Below are positions 1-13,027 of a DNA stretch of 64,000 nt, in pieces. How positions within the stretch are numbered: the stretch's first letter is position 1; each line of letters starts with the position of its first letter. The DNA is taken from NCBI RefSeq assembly GCF_028583425.1, contig NC_072793.1, positions 99,681,689 through 99,745,688 on the forward strand, written 5' to 3'. The notes under the pieces were generated by a model. That model ran no database searches. It was given only the letters and a program-made list of their open reading frames with translations, and was not told the DNA's origin. The translations under genes were made by a program, and so were the position numbers. The stretch is from Eublepharis macularius (taxonomy: Eukaryota > Chordata > Lepidosauria > Squamata > Eublepharidae).

Positions 1-2100
1 TCAAGGTACAAAAAGATGGTGAGGAGTTTCCTGTCTAGTTTCAAATTACTATAAGGCCAAGGGTTCAAATTACTATACCAAGAGTTCTCCTACTCCAGGG
101 TAATTTGGAATTGGTAATGAGGAAAAACTTGGAGGTCTTAATTTGAGAAAGAGATGGCACAAGATGGTTTGGTTTCTAGATGGCTGAACTGACATATATC
201 TAAAAGTTTCTTGTGGTGATGACAGTGACAAAAGAAACCTTATTGCAACTAGGAGGGGAACAAGGCTAAAAAAGTGAACTCCTGATTGATAGATAGTGTC
301 TGGGACAAAGGTCAACTAAGTACCATTCCACACACTCCATGTTAGAATATAGTTACTGTGGATTTAATTCTGCCACCCATGGATACATATACAGATAAAC
401 CTGAAATTCTTAAATATTATATTAGTCCCAGAATATAGTCAAAAGGGACATGATGCCATAACCTTGCAGAAACCAAGCAGGTCTGGACTTGGTCAGTGAT
501 AGCATGGGAGACATCCTATGCAAGTTACCTTGAATTCTATGATGGAAGAAGGGTGGGAAGAAATGTGGAATATAAATATAATTTCTAAATAAATCTGAAC
601 ATGACTAAGGGCAGGGTACATGTCAATCTCTGCACCAAATGACAGCTGAATATGTGCATTACTCTACTGAAAAGCATTGCCTTTAAGGTTGCCTGAACAT
701 TCTACCTTTGGTGTTATGGTTGATTAACACATGTAGTTCATCAAGCATTGAATATGTATAAATGACATATAAATAGAAGATGAGTCAGAATCCAACCTGA
801 ACCTACTTAGGAACTTGTTCTTCTGTCAGCATCTCTATCCAATTACCCAAGGGAAAGCATGTTAGTTACCTTTGCTACCATTACTCACAATTCTGAAAGA
901 GACAGCTCAGAAATAAATTATTCACAATACGTCATGTTCTTCCAGTACTACAGAGTTCTGACATCATGCAGTTGATACTGATTGTTTTTTTATAATAAAT
1001 ACTAATAAAACATATGATTTTATAAATAAATATATTTTATAAAATATAAATAAAAATATAAATATTTTATAAAATATAAAAATATATTTTTATAAATATA
1101 AATATATATACACTCCTATTTCTTGAAGGAAAGCTGTAAACCCTTTCCTAATGATTTACCCATTAATGAAGCAAAAGATTTAAGGTTGCTGAGAACCATT
1201 AATGTATGCTAACACGTTATGACAGACAGTTTCATGTTCCGCCCTCCAACAGCTTCAGCCAATCACTTTCAAACGGTAGAATGGAATGTTGAAAAGGGAG
1301 AAAACTGTGTGACATGTAGGGGGAAAGCAAGAATTTATTTTGGCTGCATGGACACTTGAAAACTGCAGGAAAGCAATATACCTGAAATAATATGTGAAGC
1401 CTTACTTGTAGAATGAGGTTTCGTTTAAATATTAAGAAAGTATTTATTTACAATTTATTTTAAAATGCATTGAATTAAGCACTACCTGCTATACTGCATG
1501 CAGATTGTTTGCCTAAAAAGTGGTGGGGGAGTAATGATTTATTTTAACATCTTGTTGCCTCATTATCCTCTGTTAATGAAAGCATCTGTTACCAACGCTC
1601 TTTTTTTCTCCTTCTTCTGGTAATGACACAGCACTTTAAAAAATACCTGTTTTTCAAACATTTTGATCTTTTGACTGTTTCTAAGAAACAAGTAATAGGT
1701 CTGTGGAGGGGCAAAGAAAATCAAAGTGCTTGCTTCAGCAGAACTGATGTGAGGACCACAGATCAGAAAGAAAAAATGCTTCTAATCCTGAATCTTTGAA
1801 TGAAACAGTTGCTGTTTATTTTACCATTTCCTTTCTATCCTCTTTTCCAACACTTATCCAACACTGCTGTATTCCTCTCCCTAGGATCTCCTTCTTCTCC
1901 CTCTATATCATTGAACTAGAAACCTGCAGCCAGAGAACTAGCTGACTAATTCAAACCAATGTGTGGTACTAAGCCCAGTTATTAACTATTTCTTGGCCCT
2001 TTAGGGTTTCTAGGTCATAATACTACAGTGACAAGAGAAGCCACAAGTTACAGGATTCCCTTCTGATCTAGCCTCTGAAGCTAGTCCCTTGACTCCCTGT
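1..2100. other. AT-rich DNA with no recognisable gene
   Basis: No ORF here resembles a known protein, and I see no repeat with defined ends. The stretch at about 1005-1115 is almost pure A/T with short TATA and AAAT reiterations, a low-complexity patch. Confidence 0.5.
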
Positions 2101-2109
2101 ATGTGTTAT

Positions 2110-2757
2110 GTATCATTAAGTTGCTTTTGATTTACAACCACTCTATGAATGATGCCCCATCATTGATAACCTTACTCAGGTCCTTCAAACTGAAAGCTGT
2201 GGTTTCCTTTACTGAGTTAATCCACCCCATCTTTATTGAGTCAATTCATATTGGGTCTTCCTCTTTTACTACTACCTTAATATTTTCCTAGCATTATAAT
2301 CTTTTCCAGTGAGTCTTGCCTTGTCATGATGTGACCAAAGTACAATAGCCTCAGTTTCATCATTTTAGCTTCTAGGGAGAATTCAGGCTTGATTTGATCA
2401 GGAACCCACTTATTTGTCTTTTTGGCTGTCCACAGTATTGCTCAAACTCTTCTCCAACACTACCTTTCAAATGAATCCACTTTCTTCCTGTCAGCTTTCT
2501 TCATTGTCCAACTTTCACATCCATTCATAGTAATAGGGAATACCATAGTATGAATTACCTTGATCTTGGTCCCCAGCAACACTTGCTTACACTTAAAAAT
2601 CTTTTCTAGTTCCTTCATGGTTGTCTTCCCAAGTCTCAGTCTCCTGATTTCTTGGTTGCAGTCTCCCTTGGCTTCCTGGCCCTCACTAATTGTTTTTCTT
2701 TCAGTTTTGTCCTTCTTCTCAGAGCACTGACTTGTCTGCACCCCAATGAAAGGTATT
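2110..2757 (-). mobile_element. BovB (RTE) LINE fragment, reverse transcriptase C-terminal part
   Basis: Read on the minus strand, the 93-residue frame at 2460-2741 contains RRLRLGKTTMKELEKI followed by MVFPITMNGCESWTMKKAD. This is the signature of the RT C-terminal end in RTE-BovB LINEs. The rest, down to about 2110, is degraded continuation toward the 3' end. The piece is 5'-truncated and no full ORF remains. BovB is abundant in squamates and is the partner LINE of Sauria-type SINEs, which fits the SINE beginning about 20 bp away. Family assignment is by motif recall, not alignment. Confidence 0.8.
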
Positions 2758-2773
2758 CAGGAACGACACCCAT

Positions 2774-2930
2774 AAAAGCCAGTTTGGTATGGTGGATAGT
2801 GGGTTGAACTTGGATCAGGGAAAGCTGAGTTCATACTCCTATTCAAACCTAAAGCTCACTGAGTGACCTTGAATAAAACACTGTCTTTCTCTTGGCTTAT
2901 ATTGTTTCACAAGTTTACTCTAAGACAAAA
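2774..2930 (+). mobile_element. tRNA-derived SINE (Sauria type), degraded
   Basis: The head reads as a decayed tRNA-like promoter: an A-box-like region in 'gccagtttggtatggtgg' and a B-box-like 'gagttcatactcc' about 40 bp later. The following 'ctcactgagtgacctt' is typical of the body of squamate tRNA SINEs. The 3' end is not sharply defined and I found no target duplication. Confidence 0.6.
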
Positions 2931-3794
2931 GGGATAACTCCCATGCATGCCAGTCTGGTCTTTTTGAGGATGTGCAGGATAGAAAAGTAACATAGTAATC
3001 AATAAATGCTTTAATCTCCAGCTAATATTTTTCCAGCAACCAAACACAAATCTCTCTCTCTCTCTCCCTTTGCACAGGTGGATGGGTTGCAATGCAGATA
3101 GAGTTTCACAAGCTGTTTATAGATTTTTTTGCGAACAAAATTATCTGTCTTGAACCAGAAATGCTTGGTGTGGATCTGCTGCCAGACATCCCTTTAGCCT
3201 GCAGGGGGACCACAGTGCTCTCTGTCCTCCTTTTTTTTCTTTTCTGAGATGTATTGCTCATCACCCAGGAACTAGATTTCCTGCCCATTGCCAAAATGGT
3301 GAACTTATACCTACCATGCATCACTTTCCCCCGAAGAAATCCGCAAAGCCTCCACTTTCCCCAGACACCCTTCCTTTCTAGGAATCTGCTGTTCATTTGA
3401 TTTAGCTGTTAGTGGCAAGAACCTTTGAGTAATTAATACCAAGATCTAGATCTGTTGGCTTCTGGCTGCAACTTTCTGCCCTCTACATTAAAAAAGCTGG
3501 AAATCAACACTTTTGGCAGAAAAAGAGGTTCCCAATTTTCTCTGCTAAGCATACTTTAAAATATTAGAGATGCCTACTTAATTTGGGAGTAAGTCCAACT
3601 GAAACTAGAGGGTTTAAATGCATAAGAATTCTGAGAATTTTTCTGATTTTCTTTCTGAGAAAAACAGAACAATCATTTATCAAGCTACTGGCCTCTGTGC
3701 ATGTGCTTCACTCTTATTGTTCCTCTTCTCTCAAGAAGGATGTGGCATTTTATCCTGCTCCTCTAAGAATATATACATGGTCCTCCCTTGTTCC
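2931..3794. other. No recognisable gene
   Basis: A lysine/serine-rich minus-strand frame at about 3106-3396 is open but matches nothing I recognise, and a short CT-rich run lies at 3050-3070. I see no repeat termini. Confidence 0.4.
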
Positions 3795-3943
3795 ACTGTA
3801 TCCTCATAACAATCTTGAGAGGCTGGTTAGGCTGACCCAAATCACCTAATAAACTTCATGGAAAACTGAGGATTTGAACCTGGGTTTCATTGGTACTAAT
3901 CTGGCACATTAATTGCTACACCACACTGGCTCATGCCACCTTC
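3795..3943 (-). mobile_element. tRNA-derived SINE (Sauria type), minus strand
   Basis: On the minus strand the element begins 'gagccagtgtggtgtagc' (A-box region) and carries a near-consensus B box, GGTTCAAATCC, complementary to 3870-3880. Spacing between the boxes is right for a pol III promoter. The downstream body becomes hard to follow near 3795, so the 3' end is approximate. Confidence 0.7.
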
Positions 3944-6900
3944 CTTAATGATTACTGGCCAAACTCTGCTGTCTGCAGTGCCAACTTTTCACTGCTGAGC
4001 ACCATCTCATCCAGATTTATCTTCATCCATCTTGTATGTGCTGTGTAGAGAAGCTTTCCATAACGACAGTACCATATTGGATGGTTGGTGAATTAATAAG
4101 ATGTCCCTCTCTGTACAGGTCCTTTGCTGGCTGCCATGCCTTCAGCCATTGTAGAGGTGCCAGCTAGTACATCAGCTGCTGATTCATTTCCATGGGAAGA
4201 GGATGGCAACAATAGTATTCAATTAACCCAAGGCAAAACACTGCTGGAACTGGGAATATTATAATGTTTAATAATTGCATAGCTGCATGTTGTGTCATCC
4301 AAGTGTTGATTTTCTTTTTCTCTGAGTTCCTGTGTGCTTCTTTAACAAGGACATAGCCATTAAAAGTGGTTTCCAATGTACAAGATTTCATACATTGGTA
4401 GAAGTGGCAGTTTCTCTGTCTTAGGCCAATCATTATCTCACAATCCAACCTTATTCACAGGAGGCATGTGAAGAAAGAATTGGGATAGCCCAACAACATA
4501 TACCACCACCCAGTATCCAGAGAATCAGATATATAAGCCATTATGAGCTTCTTGAGGAAGGAAGAGTATAAATGTAACAAATCCACAAATCATTTTAGTT
4601 TCTAGCCTTGTTTGAAGTCCTTTGAAATTTAAAAACTGTACAATTCTTACCTACAAAAGGTATCATTCCTTGCTCATGTTGTTGATATCAATATCTCCTT
4701 TCCATTTCAGAATAATTTTCATATTCTTTAAGAGACGCTTAATCAAAGTTTTTTTTTTCAGCCTGTAGGCTGAATCTGCTGAGTCATCCTGTTAACTAGA
4801 ATAGGAAGATATCATTAATTCTCACCCAGCAGAGATAAAAGATTTGAGTATTGCTCTGGGGAAAAAAGTTACCATGTGACCAAAGAAAATTCACCGGATA
4901 AAGGTCTAGTAGATAGTGGCAGCCAAGGGGGGAAAAGGAAAGCTTCAGGGTTTTTTGACCTGTCCTTCGGACTTGTTCTCTGCGAAGAAAGTGAAACAAG
5001 TACTCCAAAAGAGGATTGAGCTGCAAAAAAGAAAGAAAAAAGCCTAGAGTTTTAGGGTTATTATATTTCCTAACTTTCTTTGTTGTATTGAGAACATTTT
5101 CACTTGGTGGAAAATTCCTCCACTCCTTTCAAAGGTGAAAAGAGGACCTTGCTCAGTTGCATCATGTGTATCCCTATTAAAGTTAATTGGGGCATGGCTG
5201 AAGACTAAGGAAGGATGACTAGCAAATAGTCCAGGATTTATTCCAGTTTCCTATGTCCTTGCTACTTTTTGAGAAGTAGAAATAAGAACTATGTCTAGGA
5301 CAGATTTAAAAGTATTGTGTGCACTGTGCAGTACTGTCTTTCTTTTTTGGAAGGAAAGGTGTGCCTTCATTGTTCTCTCTCCAGTAACAAGGAGAAGGAA
5401 CATTTTTAAAATTAGAGACAAGGCCTGCTTAGTCTTGAGGTGTGCTGCTGACTATTACTCGCAATAGGTCATCAGATGTGGGCTACAGTCTAGAGGTTTC
5501 ATATTATGGAAAACTTAAAGCTAGTTCCCTGATCTCTAGCTTTCTTACCCCCTCTCCCCTCTCAGGGCAGCAATAGGCATTTTTAGGACTGGACTCGTCA
5601 TGTTGCTCAGTTAAGGTGGCCTTAGGAATTAAGGAGACCTCTAAGGGAGGGGAAATGGTGAGCTAGGATACCCCCTCAGACAGCTTCTCCCCATACACAT
5701 CATTCTTGATGGGTATTTAGCTAATGTTTAATAATAAAATTACATAAAAGGATACTTCTTATGCACACATAATGCTAGTAATGCTAGAAACTTAAGTCTG
5801 CCTCCAACCAGCTACATTAACGCAATAAGCAAGGAAGGCAGGAACCCTGCCACAGCAAGAAATAACAATCCTTCCTTTTATTCTGAAAAAAATGTTTTAA
5901 AATACACATAAACAAAAATGCAGTTAAAGTTTAGAGAATCCCCTTTGTGATATGATCTCTAATTATATTTTCAGGTGAGGCAATCCTCTTTGCCTCCCTA
6001 GAATTAATTTGCCTATTTGCTAATCTGAATAGTTATCAGAGCTCCAGTCTTAGTTGCCAAATTTCTTTATATTTCACCTGTGTAAATGCCACTGTATGTT
6101 TAAGGCACAGGTTGCCTAGACTGGAGGCAGAAAGAACACACATAATTTTTCTGACTGCAAGATTCTAAGAATATTTTCCTGGGAGTATGGCCCATTTAAC
6201 AGACCTGAGTAGGATTCTCAGTAGTCCTGCTTTGGATAGCTCTCTAAATAAATGTAAAGGAATATGGTGGTGACTGTATACATCAAGAAAAACCTTCAGC
6301 AGCTCCATGGAACACACAAGAAAAATATGTGTGACTGGGAGAAGCACTGGTTTGAAAAGATTTAGCTGGCCTGGTGTGGCTCCCAGACTGCATATTGCCG
6401 AACATGTCTCAAAGGGGGAGGCCATTGGCCAGTAGGCTGATGATGCCAATCATGTTCCTTCTGTGGCAAAAAAAAGTTGTCAAATGGAGATGTGTCTGTA
6501 ATGTCATGGCAAATACCTTCATCAATAAATTATCTTTTATATGAGAGTAATAAATTATGTATTTCTGCAAAAATGAAGTTGAGGTTGTTAATATAATGAT
6601 ATAACTACTAGAAGAATTTCATTACAAAGCTATTGCGTGCGTGCGCGAGTGTGTGAATACCCAATATGAATGCACTCCTTTCAATGCAACTGAGGAACAA
6701 AAAGAAGCTGCTCAAGCATTATAATTGTATAGTATTTTGAACTGCTACAGTTACCAATGTTTAAATGACAAGGAAATAGTACAAAAGATAAGCTGTAACA
6801 ATTTAAAATGTGCAAGCATAAAAGATGCTGCTTTCTGAAATGCATGTTATTTTTCCAGCTTAATTTGGACTGGAGCATTCTGAAAGAGCACCAAGGAGAA

Positions 6901-8918
6901 GGTCATCTGTTTATCCTTGCTCTGTCATTCCTATTCATCCAGTTTATTCATTGCATTAAAAAAGTTATTGAATTCATCTGAACTGAGTATTCACCTTTCT
7001 ACCTGCAGCATTATAAATTTGATATTGTCGCAGCTGATTTAACTAGCTGCTAAACTACAGCAGAGATGTTGAGAATATTGAGTGTGGACACACTGAAAAT
7101 TTCTTTAAACATTTTTTACTGTAGCTGAATAGTCAATAGAAATAGATTAGAATTCTGTTTCATGGTTTAAATTGCACTGATAAGTGGAAAAGTAAACATT
7201 CCTTCCTGGTATTATCAAATGTGCATTGAATCAGATACCCAAGTTAAACCCATTCTCATGGTCATACTGTATGTTTCCTATACTGGTCTGTCCAATTGCC
7301 TTCCTTTATCTTTCCTTCTGGCACAAAAAATAAGTATAAAAAGCCTATTTTTAACTCAATTCTAATTGTACGTGTGTGGGGGGGGTCCTTTGTAAAATTA
7401 TTGCATTTTCTTTTATCTTACATGAATATTGGGTAGCTGTGATATTATTTATAAACTTTAAAACAATGACAGGGCGATTTTCCATGCACAAACTTTAGGA
7501 GGCAGATTAAAAAACTCTGAGACAGGATGGAGAAGAAAAGGCCACTGATAAATCTTTAGGATAGCCTTTCGTGCAGACTGTAGACTATTTATATGTGAAA
7601 TTATAGATAACTTGATGCACTAGAATAAAAACTTGAAAATCAACATTGCAAAATAGGATACTTTGGAATAAACTTTTTAAAAATATGTTTGGTGGTCAAT
7701 TAAAAACAACAAACAACAATTGATCCTGGGGTAGAGGATGATCATGGGATAATAAACTAGCAACTGATGTGACATAGTACAAAAGAGAGGAATGCAATTC
7801 TTGGATGCTAAGCCAAAAATGAGATTAATGTTACCTGCCTTCAATCAGAATGGATGAACATTTTGGTCACGTTTTGCAAGCAGTGCTCTTCTTATGTTTT
7901 CCTATGATGTCTGGTAAGAGAATATGTCCAGCTGTATAAAGGTTTCCGTTTCTTGTCTGTTGCAGACTTGTTCATAATGGGGTAAATGATGGATAGAACA
8001 GTTCTTTAAAAATCTTGCCAGGTATAAAAGTTTACTTAAACCAAATATATATATATATACTATTGCATTAGCCTGCACAAAAGAAAAAACTTTCAGTAAT
8101 ATATGACTGCTAGGCAAAAGGATATGTAATAGATAGGACACTGGGGCAATATTTTCCTCATAGTTGTCTTAGAGGAAATAGTGCCACCTGCTGAATCACA
8201 ACCTTTAGTATACATGTTTTACTTGAGTGCAACTACTATCCAGATGTTGTTAACCCTGTTAGCTAATAAAATTGCAGCCTTGAATGGCTGCTAGCAATGA
8301 AGCTCTTTTACCCCATCCAAGCCTCATTTACCTCTACAATCTGTACACATATTGGCATAATGATAAATAGATTTAATTGTTCTACACTGATCTTTATGGA
8401 TTAAAGCTGCCTTTAATTTAATATATTACACATCAGTAGAAGATGAGGCATCTTTTAAAAACCTGTATTATTCTAGCCAGTGACAGGACATAGCTGATGG
8501 GTATTACATATTATGTGGCACCATTACTAGTATTTCAGTTGCAAGATTGGCATTATACTCTGAATACATGTTGGGCCAGCAATAAGCACCCAGAATAATG
8601 TATCTCATGAGTGTAGTGTCACATGCCATGATACTGCAATAGCACAGCAGAAATGTTGTGATGAGATGTGACATATACAGTGAAAATGTATATGTATGTG
8701 TTAGAGCCTACAAGTGGCAAAATATCACTCTTTAATAGATTTCTCAAATTATAACCCACAACAGAAATTTTTGATCATAGAAAAAATTAAATTATATATC
8801 ATTAAATTACATGTTTAAGTCTGTCTAAAGACCAATAGAAATCCAGTGGTAGATACTAGCTGTTCATGAACACATGAAGCAGTCTTATACCAAATCAGTT
8901 CACTGATCTATCTAGATC
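3944..8918. other. Long stretch without recognisable genes
   Basis: Many short ORFs occur, but none over 100 codons and none with a family motif. Minor features are a purine/pyrimidine alternating patch near 6640-6655 (gcgtgcgtgcgcgagtgtgtg region) and a short TA run near 8046. Composition is like the rest of the single-copy background. Confidence 0.5.
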
Positions 8919-8950
8919 AGCAGTGGTTTTTTTAAAAAAATAAGCATGCT

Positions 8951-9018
8951 GTTTTTGTTTGTTTGTTTGTTTGTTTGTTTGTTTGTTTGTTTGTTTGTTT
9001 GTTTGTTTGTTTGTTTGT
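8951..9018. repeat. (TTTG)n microsatellite
   Basis: About 17 uninterrupted TTTG units. It abuts a LINE 3' end on the minus strand, so it is best read as the expanded simple-repeat tail (CAAA on the minus strand) of that insertion. Confidence 0.95.
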
Positions 9019-9205
9019 AGTCTGCCTTTCTCACTGAGACTCAAGTTGGATTACACAGTGCAAGATTAGTACAGTCAACATCAAAGATATATCCCATTGA
9101 AGAACCTGGCACTTGCCAAGATGGGGGATACCTGGTTTGTAGGTATATGTGAACAGGATCTTGATCATGAGAAGTAGTAGCTCCATTCTAATCTGCACTA
9201 ATCAG
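9019..9205 (-). mobile_element. 3' end of an L2/CR1-type LINE
   Basis: The block 'gtctgcctttctcactgag' followed by 'actcaagttggattacaca' is the minus-strand 3' terminal sequence of a LINE family. Related blocks recur at about 10640 and 49985. Only the terminal part is present; no coding remains. Confidence 0.6.
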
Positions 9206-9210
9206 ACTTT

Positions 9211-9456
9211 GGCTGTTTCCACACGCCCTTAAAGGACAGCTCGTTCACCAAATGCTGGTGGCTTTTCCTCATGAATCCAGATGTCTCCGATTGCAAAACG
9301 GTTGTGGCCATCCGGCTTCCATTGGGAATGCACTTTTGTGGGGGAGGAACAGCACTGAAAAAACAGAAGCCAAATGGCCCACTTATATTTTACAAACACA
9401 GACGTCGCCAGCATTCCGGTAGTGTGCTGTCCCTTTAAGGGCATGTGGAAACAGCC
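9211..9456. mobile_element. Non-autonomous DNA transposon (MITE) with ~29-bp terminal inverted repeats
   Basis: The left end begins ggctgtttccacacgccctt and the right end is its near-perfect reverse complement (9427-9456). The arms are about 29 bp with two differences. The ~190-bp interior has no coding potential. Flanking bases do not give a clear target duplication, so the superfamily is open; hAT is possible. Confidence 0.75.
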
Positions 9457-9689
9457 TTAACCAAGAACACTGGGTATTTTTCTTGTGATGCATCTTAAGA
9501 AAGTTGTATACAAAGTGGAATGGGTTCAGAGGAGGGCAATGAGCATTCTTAGGGTTCTGGAAAAAACTTCATTTGAGGAAAGTTTGAAGGAATTAGATAG
9601 GTTTAGTCTAGAAAAGACAGAGATGTCATCATGATCATGATCTTCAAATACTTGAAGAGCTGTTACATGGAAGAAGGCAAACACTTGTG

Positions 9690-9805
9690 CTGATGGGCAG
9701 AAGACGGGGTAAGGACATGGCGACAAAAACTCACTGACATAACTGGCTGGAGTAAAAGAGGCCACAGTTTTATTGAATTACAGTTTATGGCGCATTGGCG
9801 ATGCA
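9690..9805. repeat. Left copy of a ~110-bp direct repeat pair
   Basis: This block matches 10463-10572 in the same orientation; both contain 'ggctggagtaaaagaggcca' and 'attggcgatgc'. On the minus strand each carries AATAAA before a GT-rich stretch, so the block reads like the polyadenylation region of a retroelement terminal repeat. Whether these are remains of short LTRs or a local duplication is undecided. Confidence 0.6.
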
Positions 9806-10462
9806 TAGGGGTTAGATCCAAAGCATCGGTTGACCCACCTGCCAGCCAATGAACCCCCATGCCCCCTCAGACCATTGCTGAGGGGGGGGACCAAGAAGTG
9901 GCAGCCAGTGGAATGCCACATGGACAAGCACTCCTGTGTGGATCCCCTGCCACCTGGGAGTGAGTATGCCCTGGCAGCCCCACAACTGGGCATCCTTCAC
10001 CATAACTCATTCCCAAGATTCCTTAAGGGAACCTCCTTACTGGGAAGACTGGGTTTGCAGGCTCCCGTGTCCCCACCAAATCCTAATGCCTAAACTTCCA
10101 ACCAAAAGTTGTGACAAGGAAAAGAAAGCATATTGAACAATCCACCCAAACACACCTTGCATGTAAACAACCCCTGTCAAACAAACCAAAATAGGGAGGG
10201 CAGGGTGGGTTGCCATCTGAGTGCAAAGTGAGGAAGGGTGGGGCCAGCAGCCATTAAACCATGATACGGGACCTGAGAGGGAGCAACACCTCCCAGGTCC
10301 AGCTGTGATTGGCCAGCCAGGGAGTTTGAATTTCTCAGTTGTGGGCCTCCCAGCAGAGGCTGCTGGAAGGGTGAGAAATGGCTGCATGTGCCTCCACCAC
10401 CATGCAGGCTGCAACTCAGCTGCCCAGGTGAGGCTGGGGGCCATCATTTGCAGCGCAATGCT
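9806..10462. other. GC-rich spacer between the direct repeats
   Basis: Noticeably more GC-rich than its surroundings, with overlapping ORFs on both strands (the longest on the minus strand, 10037-10510) that match no family I know. Probably the inside of the same old element as the flanking direct repeats. Confidence 0.35.
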
Positions 10463-10572
10463 AATGGGAGGAGGATGCAAGGGCATGGTGACAAAACCCC
10501 ACTGACGCAACCGGCTGGAGTAAAAGAGGCCACAACTTTATTGAATTACAGCTTATGGAGCATTGGCGATGC
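10463..10572. repeat. Right copy of the ~110-bp direct repeat pair
   Basis: Partner of 9690-9805, differing at scattered sites, so the pair is not recent. The downstream flank moves directly into a LINE 3' end. Confidence 0.6.
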
Positions 10573-10611
10573 TGATAGTTCAGTTCACTCCACCGCAAAA
10601 GCTTCTTTGGG

Positions 10612-11345
10612 GAAAACTTATTTTATTTATGTTATTTATAGTCTGCCTTTCTCACTAAGACTCAAAGATGATTACACAGTGAAAGTCAATACGATCAACG
10701 GCTGGGACATTCAATGAACAATACAATATAGTAATTGATTGCATAAATTTGAAAACAAGCATAAATACGAATACAGAGAAACATTGATGAAACAAAGCAT
10801 ACGTAATTAAATATGACATACTTAATGATTTGGAAACTACCCAGTAGGAGCATATCTATCTACATCAACACACAGTGCCCTGTAGTATATATTAGTCCCT
10901 GGCCCTTTACCAAAGGATCTCTCTGAGCTATTTCTTACAGAACAGCCCTATTACCTAAGTAAAAAAAGCCCTCCTGAATAATTCAGTTCTGCGTAGTTTG
11001 TGGAAAAACAAGAAAGTGGGAACTTTCCTGACCTCTATAGGCAGGCCATTCCATAAGACAGAGACCACAACAGGGAATGAGTATATACAAGCAGCTGGTT
11101 ATTTTGCTCATGTGTAGGGTGGCACCTGCAGAAGGCCCTGTTCAGATGAACAAAGCTACCATGGCAGTCCGGCAAATATGAGGGGCCAAGGCCATGAAGA
11201 GCTTTGTAAGTGATAGCCAAACCCTTATATGAGCCTGGTAACTGATGGATTGGGGAAACAACGGCGTGACTGCAGAATGGGAGTAATATGCATGCTCCAC
11301 CTAGCTCCTGATAATAATCAAGCTGTAGCATTCTGCACCTGCTGC
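10612..11345 (-). mobile_element. L2/CR1-type LINE 3' fragment
   Basis: The minus-strand frame near 11190-11250 gives AITYKALHGLGPSYLPD, a motif of the post-RT region of L2/CR1-clade LINEs. The element runs to a 3' end at about 10620, where the 'gtctgcctttctcactaag' terminal block occurs. It is 5'-truncated and the frame is decayed. Confidence 0.75.
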
Positions 11346-11493
11346 AATCTCCTCTCTGAACAGAATGTGCTTATACAGAGAGAAATTTCCTCTAATATTT
11401 GAGTGCAGATATGATTTTTTACTGTGGCATTGTAGAATCTTCTAACTCATGAGTTAGTTCCTCAGCATCAGGAACTCAACTATAGGAATATTT

Positions 11494-11600
11494 CCAATGC
11501 AATCCTAAACACTGTCTCACCTTCTATGCCCATTGACTTAAATGGATTTAGAAGGGCTTTAATTCTGCTTAGGAAGAGTGTAACTCTGCTTAGCCTTCTG
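11494..11600. mobile_element. Harbinger-type MITE relic
   Basis: It contains 'tgcaatcctaaac', 'atgcccattgacttaaatgg' and 'ctgcttagga', the diagnostic order of the palindromic MITE seen intact at 26653-26740. Both ends are eroded and no TTA duplication is visible. Confidence 0.55.
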
Positions 11601-13027
11601 GTTTCTCAGCTTTTCAAATCAACTGTTAGCTTTTCAAACATTGCAAACCTGGCATTCTTGAAATTCTTTCAAACACTTGAAGGACATAAGAACATTAATT
11701 GTGATCTGTATGCATACAGCCCATGCTATGCATCTGTGCTTCTCTATATAGTTGCAGCAAGCTTTTATAATAAAAGAAAACTTATTGCCTTAATTATGCT
11801 TTTGTCAGTTAAACTATATGAGCTTTTTTTGTTCTGTTTATTAAAAAAAATCCTTCCATTAATGTGTTTTAGTGAATATCATCTCTGACTTTGCATAAAT
11901 GAACATCAGATAATTTTTTCAATACTTATATATTGGGGATATGTTTACAAATACAAAACTGTAAATAATGAATACTAAAAGTTTTATAAAATTCTATAAC
12001 TAGTTTTCAAAAATGGTAATAGCATAAGTAATAGCTATGTTTCCAATATTAAACTATTAAAACATACAAATAATAGCCACTATTGGCCTATAAACTCTGA
12101 TTCTATAAACAGAATTAGCTAAAATAATTAGCATTAAATATTCAGATTCAGACGCAATAAAATGCTGTTAAGTGTTTATGCTACTGCCCTAAATGCCTAA
12201 TCCTGCTCTCAGGCAACATTGATCCCACTGGCTTTTATCTTGGCTTTAAAGTGTTCATCCTACATATCTTTCTCTCCTTTTCTTGTCAAAGGTGCTTTTT
12301 ATCATTTGACATCACTGCAACAGGCAATATAAATTAATTTCAATCACTATCTATGCCAGCTTTGCAGAATATAATACTGTGACATGTAAAATTACAAAAA
12401 TATTTTTGCATCAGCTATCTCAGCTACATGTGTTCTGTTTGGTCTTTCACATTCAAGAAAAGCCACCAAAGATCAGCAGCTAAAAAATGCCATATGGTAA
12501 TGTTCATCACTGCAATGTTGACTTTCAGTATCTGTGTAAAAATTACATTGATTAACATAAATTTTAATAGGCAAGTCTTTTGAGCATGATTTAGGCATGT
12601 CTTTGGGTTTATTTTTTTAACCTTCATTTCTTCCCATTTTGGATCAGATTCTCTCACACATTCAAACAGCAGGTGTGAGATGAAATTAAAAGAGAAGCTC
12701 TTTAGAACAGGAGGTTAGTTTACGCTACCATTCACACTGACTTGCCTTAATTAAGGGTGAGACTTCTATGGAGCTCTTTTAATTCAAGCAGGCTTTGTGT
12801 GTTTCCATTTGGTTCACTTCTGTGATTGTTTAACGCTGCCAGGAAAAACTGGTTCCTTCTTTGGATTAGTGATGCAAAAAAGATTGGCCAGCACTTGCCA
12901 ATACTGATGACAAACCAGCAGAGAATTCCTGTAGATGCAATCATATCCCCCACCCCTTTTGGATCTACATCTAACAATACCCTTGTGCGGGAAGGTGACT
13001 ATTTCCTGACAGAATGACAATTCTATA
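11601..13027. other. No recognisable gene
   Basis: AT-rich, with short open frames (the longest at 11526-11888, leucine-rich) and no domain signature. Nothing repetitive with ends. Confidence 0.45.

Noticed and set aside
2774-2860. Functional tRNA gene at the tRNA-like head
   Set aside because: Cloverleaf pairing and a proper anticodon arm cannot be formed; the body continues as a SINE.
3106-3396. 96-codon Lys/Ser-rich frame on the minus strand
   Set aside because: No recognisable family, no splice signals or promoter context; length within chance for this window.
12826-13017. 63-codon frame ending LVREGDYFLTE
   Set aside because: Reads like protein at first glance, but I could not match it to any family, and flanking splice sites are not convincing.
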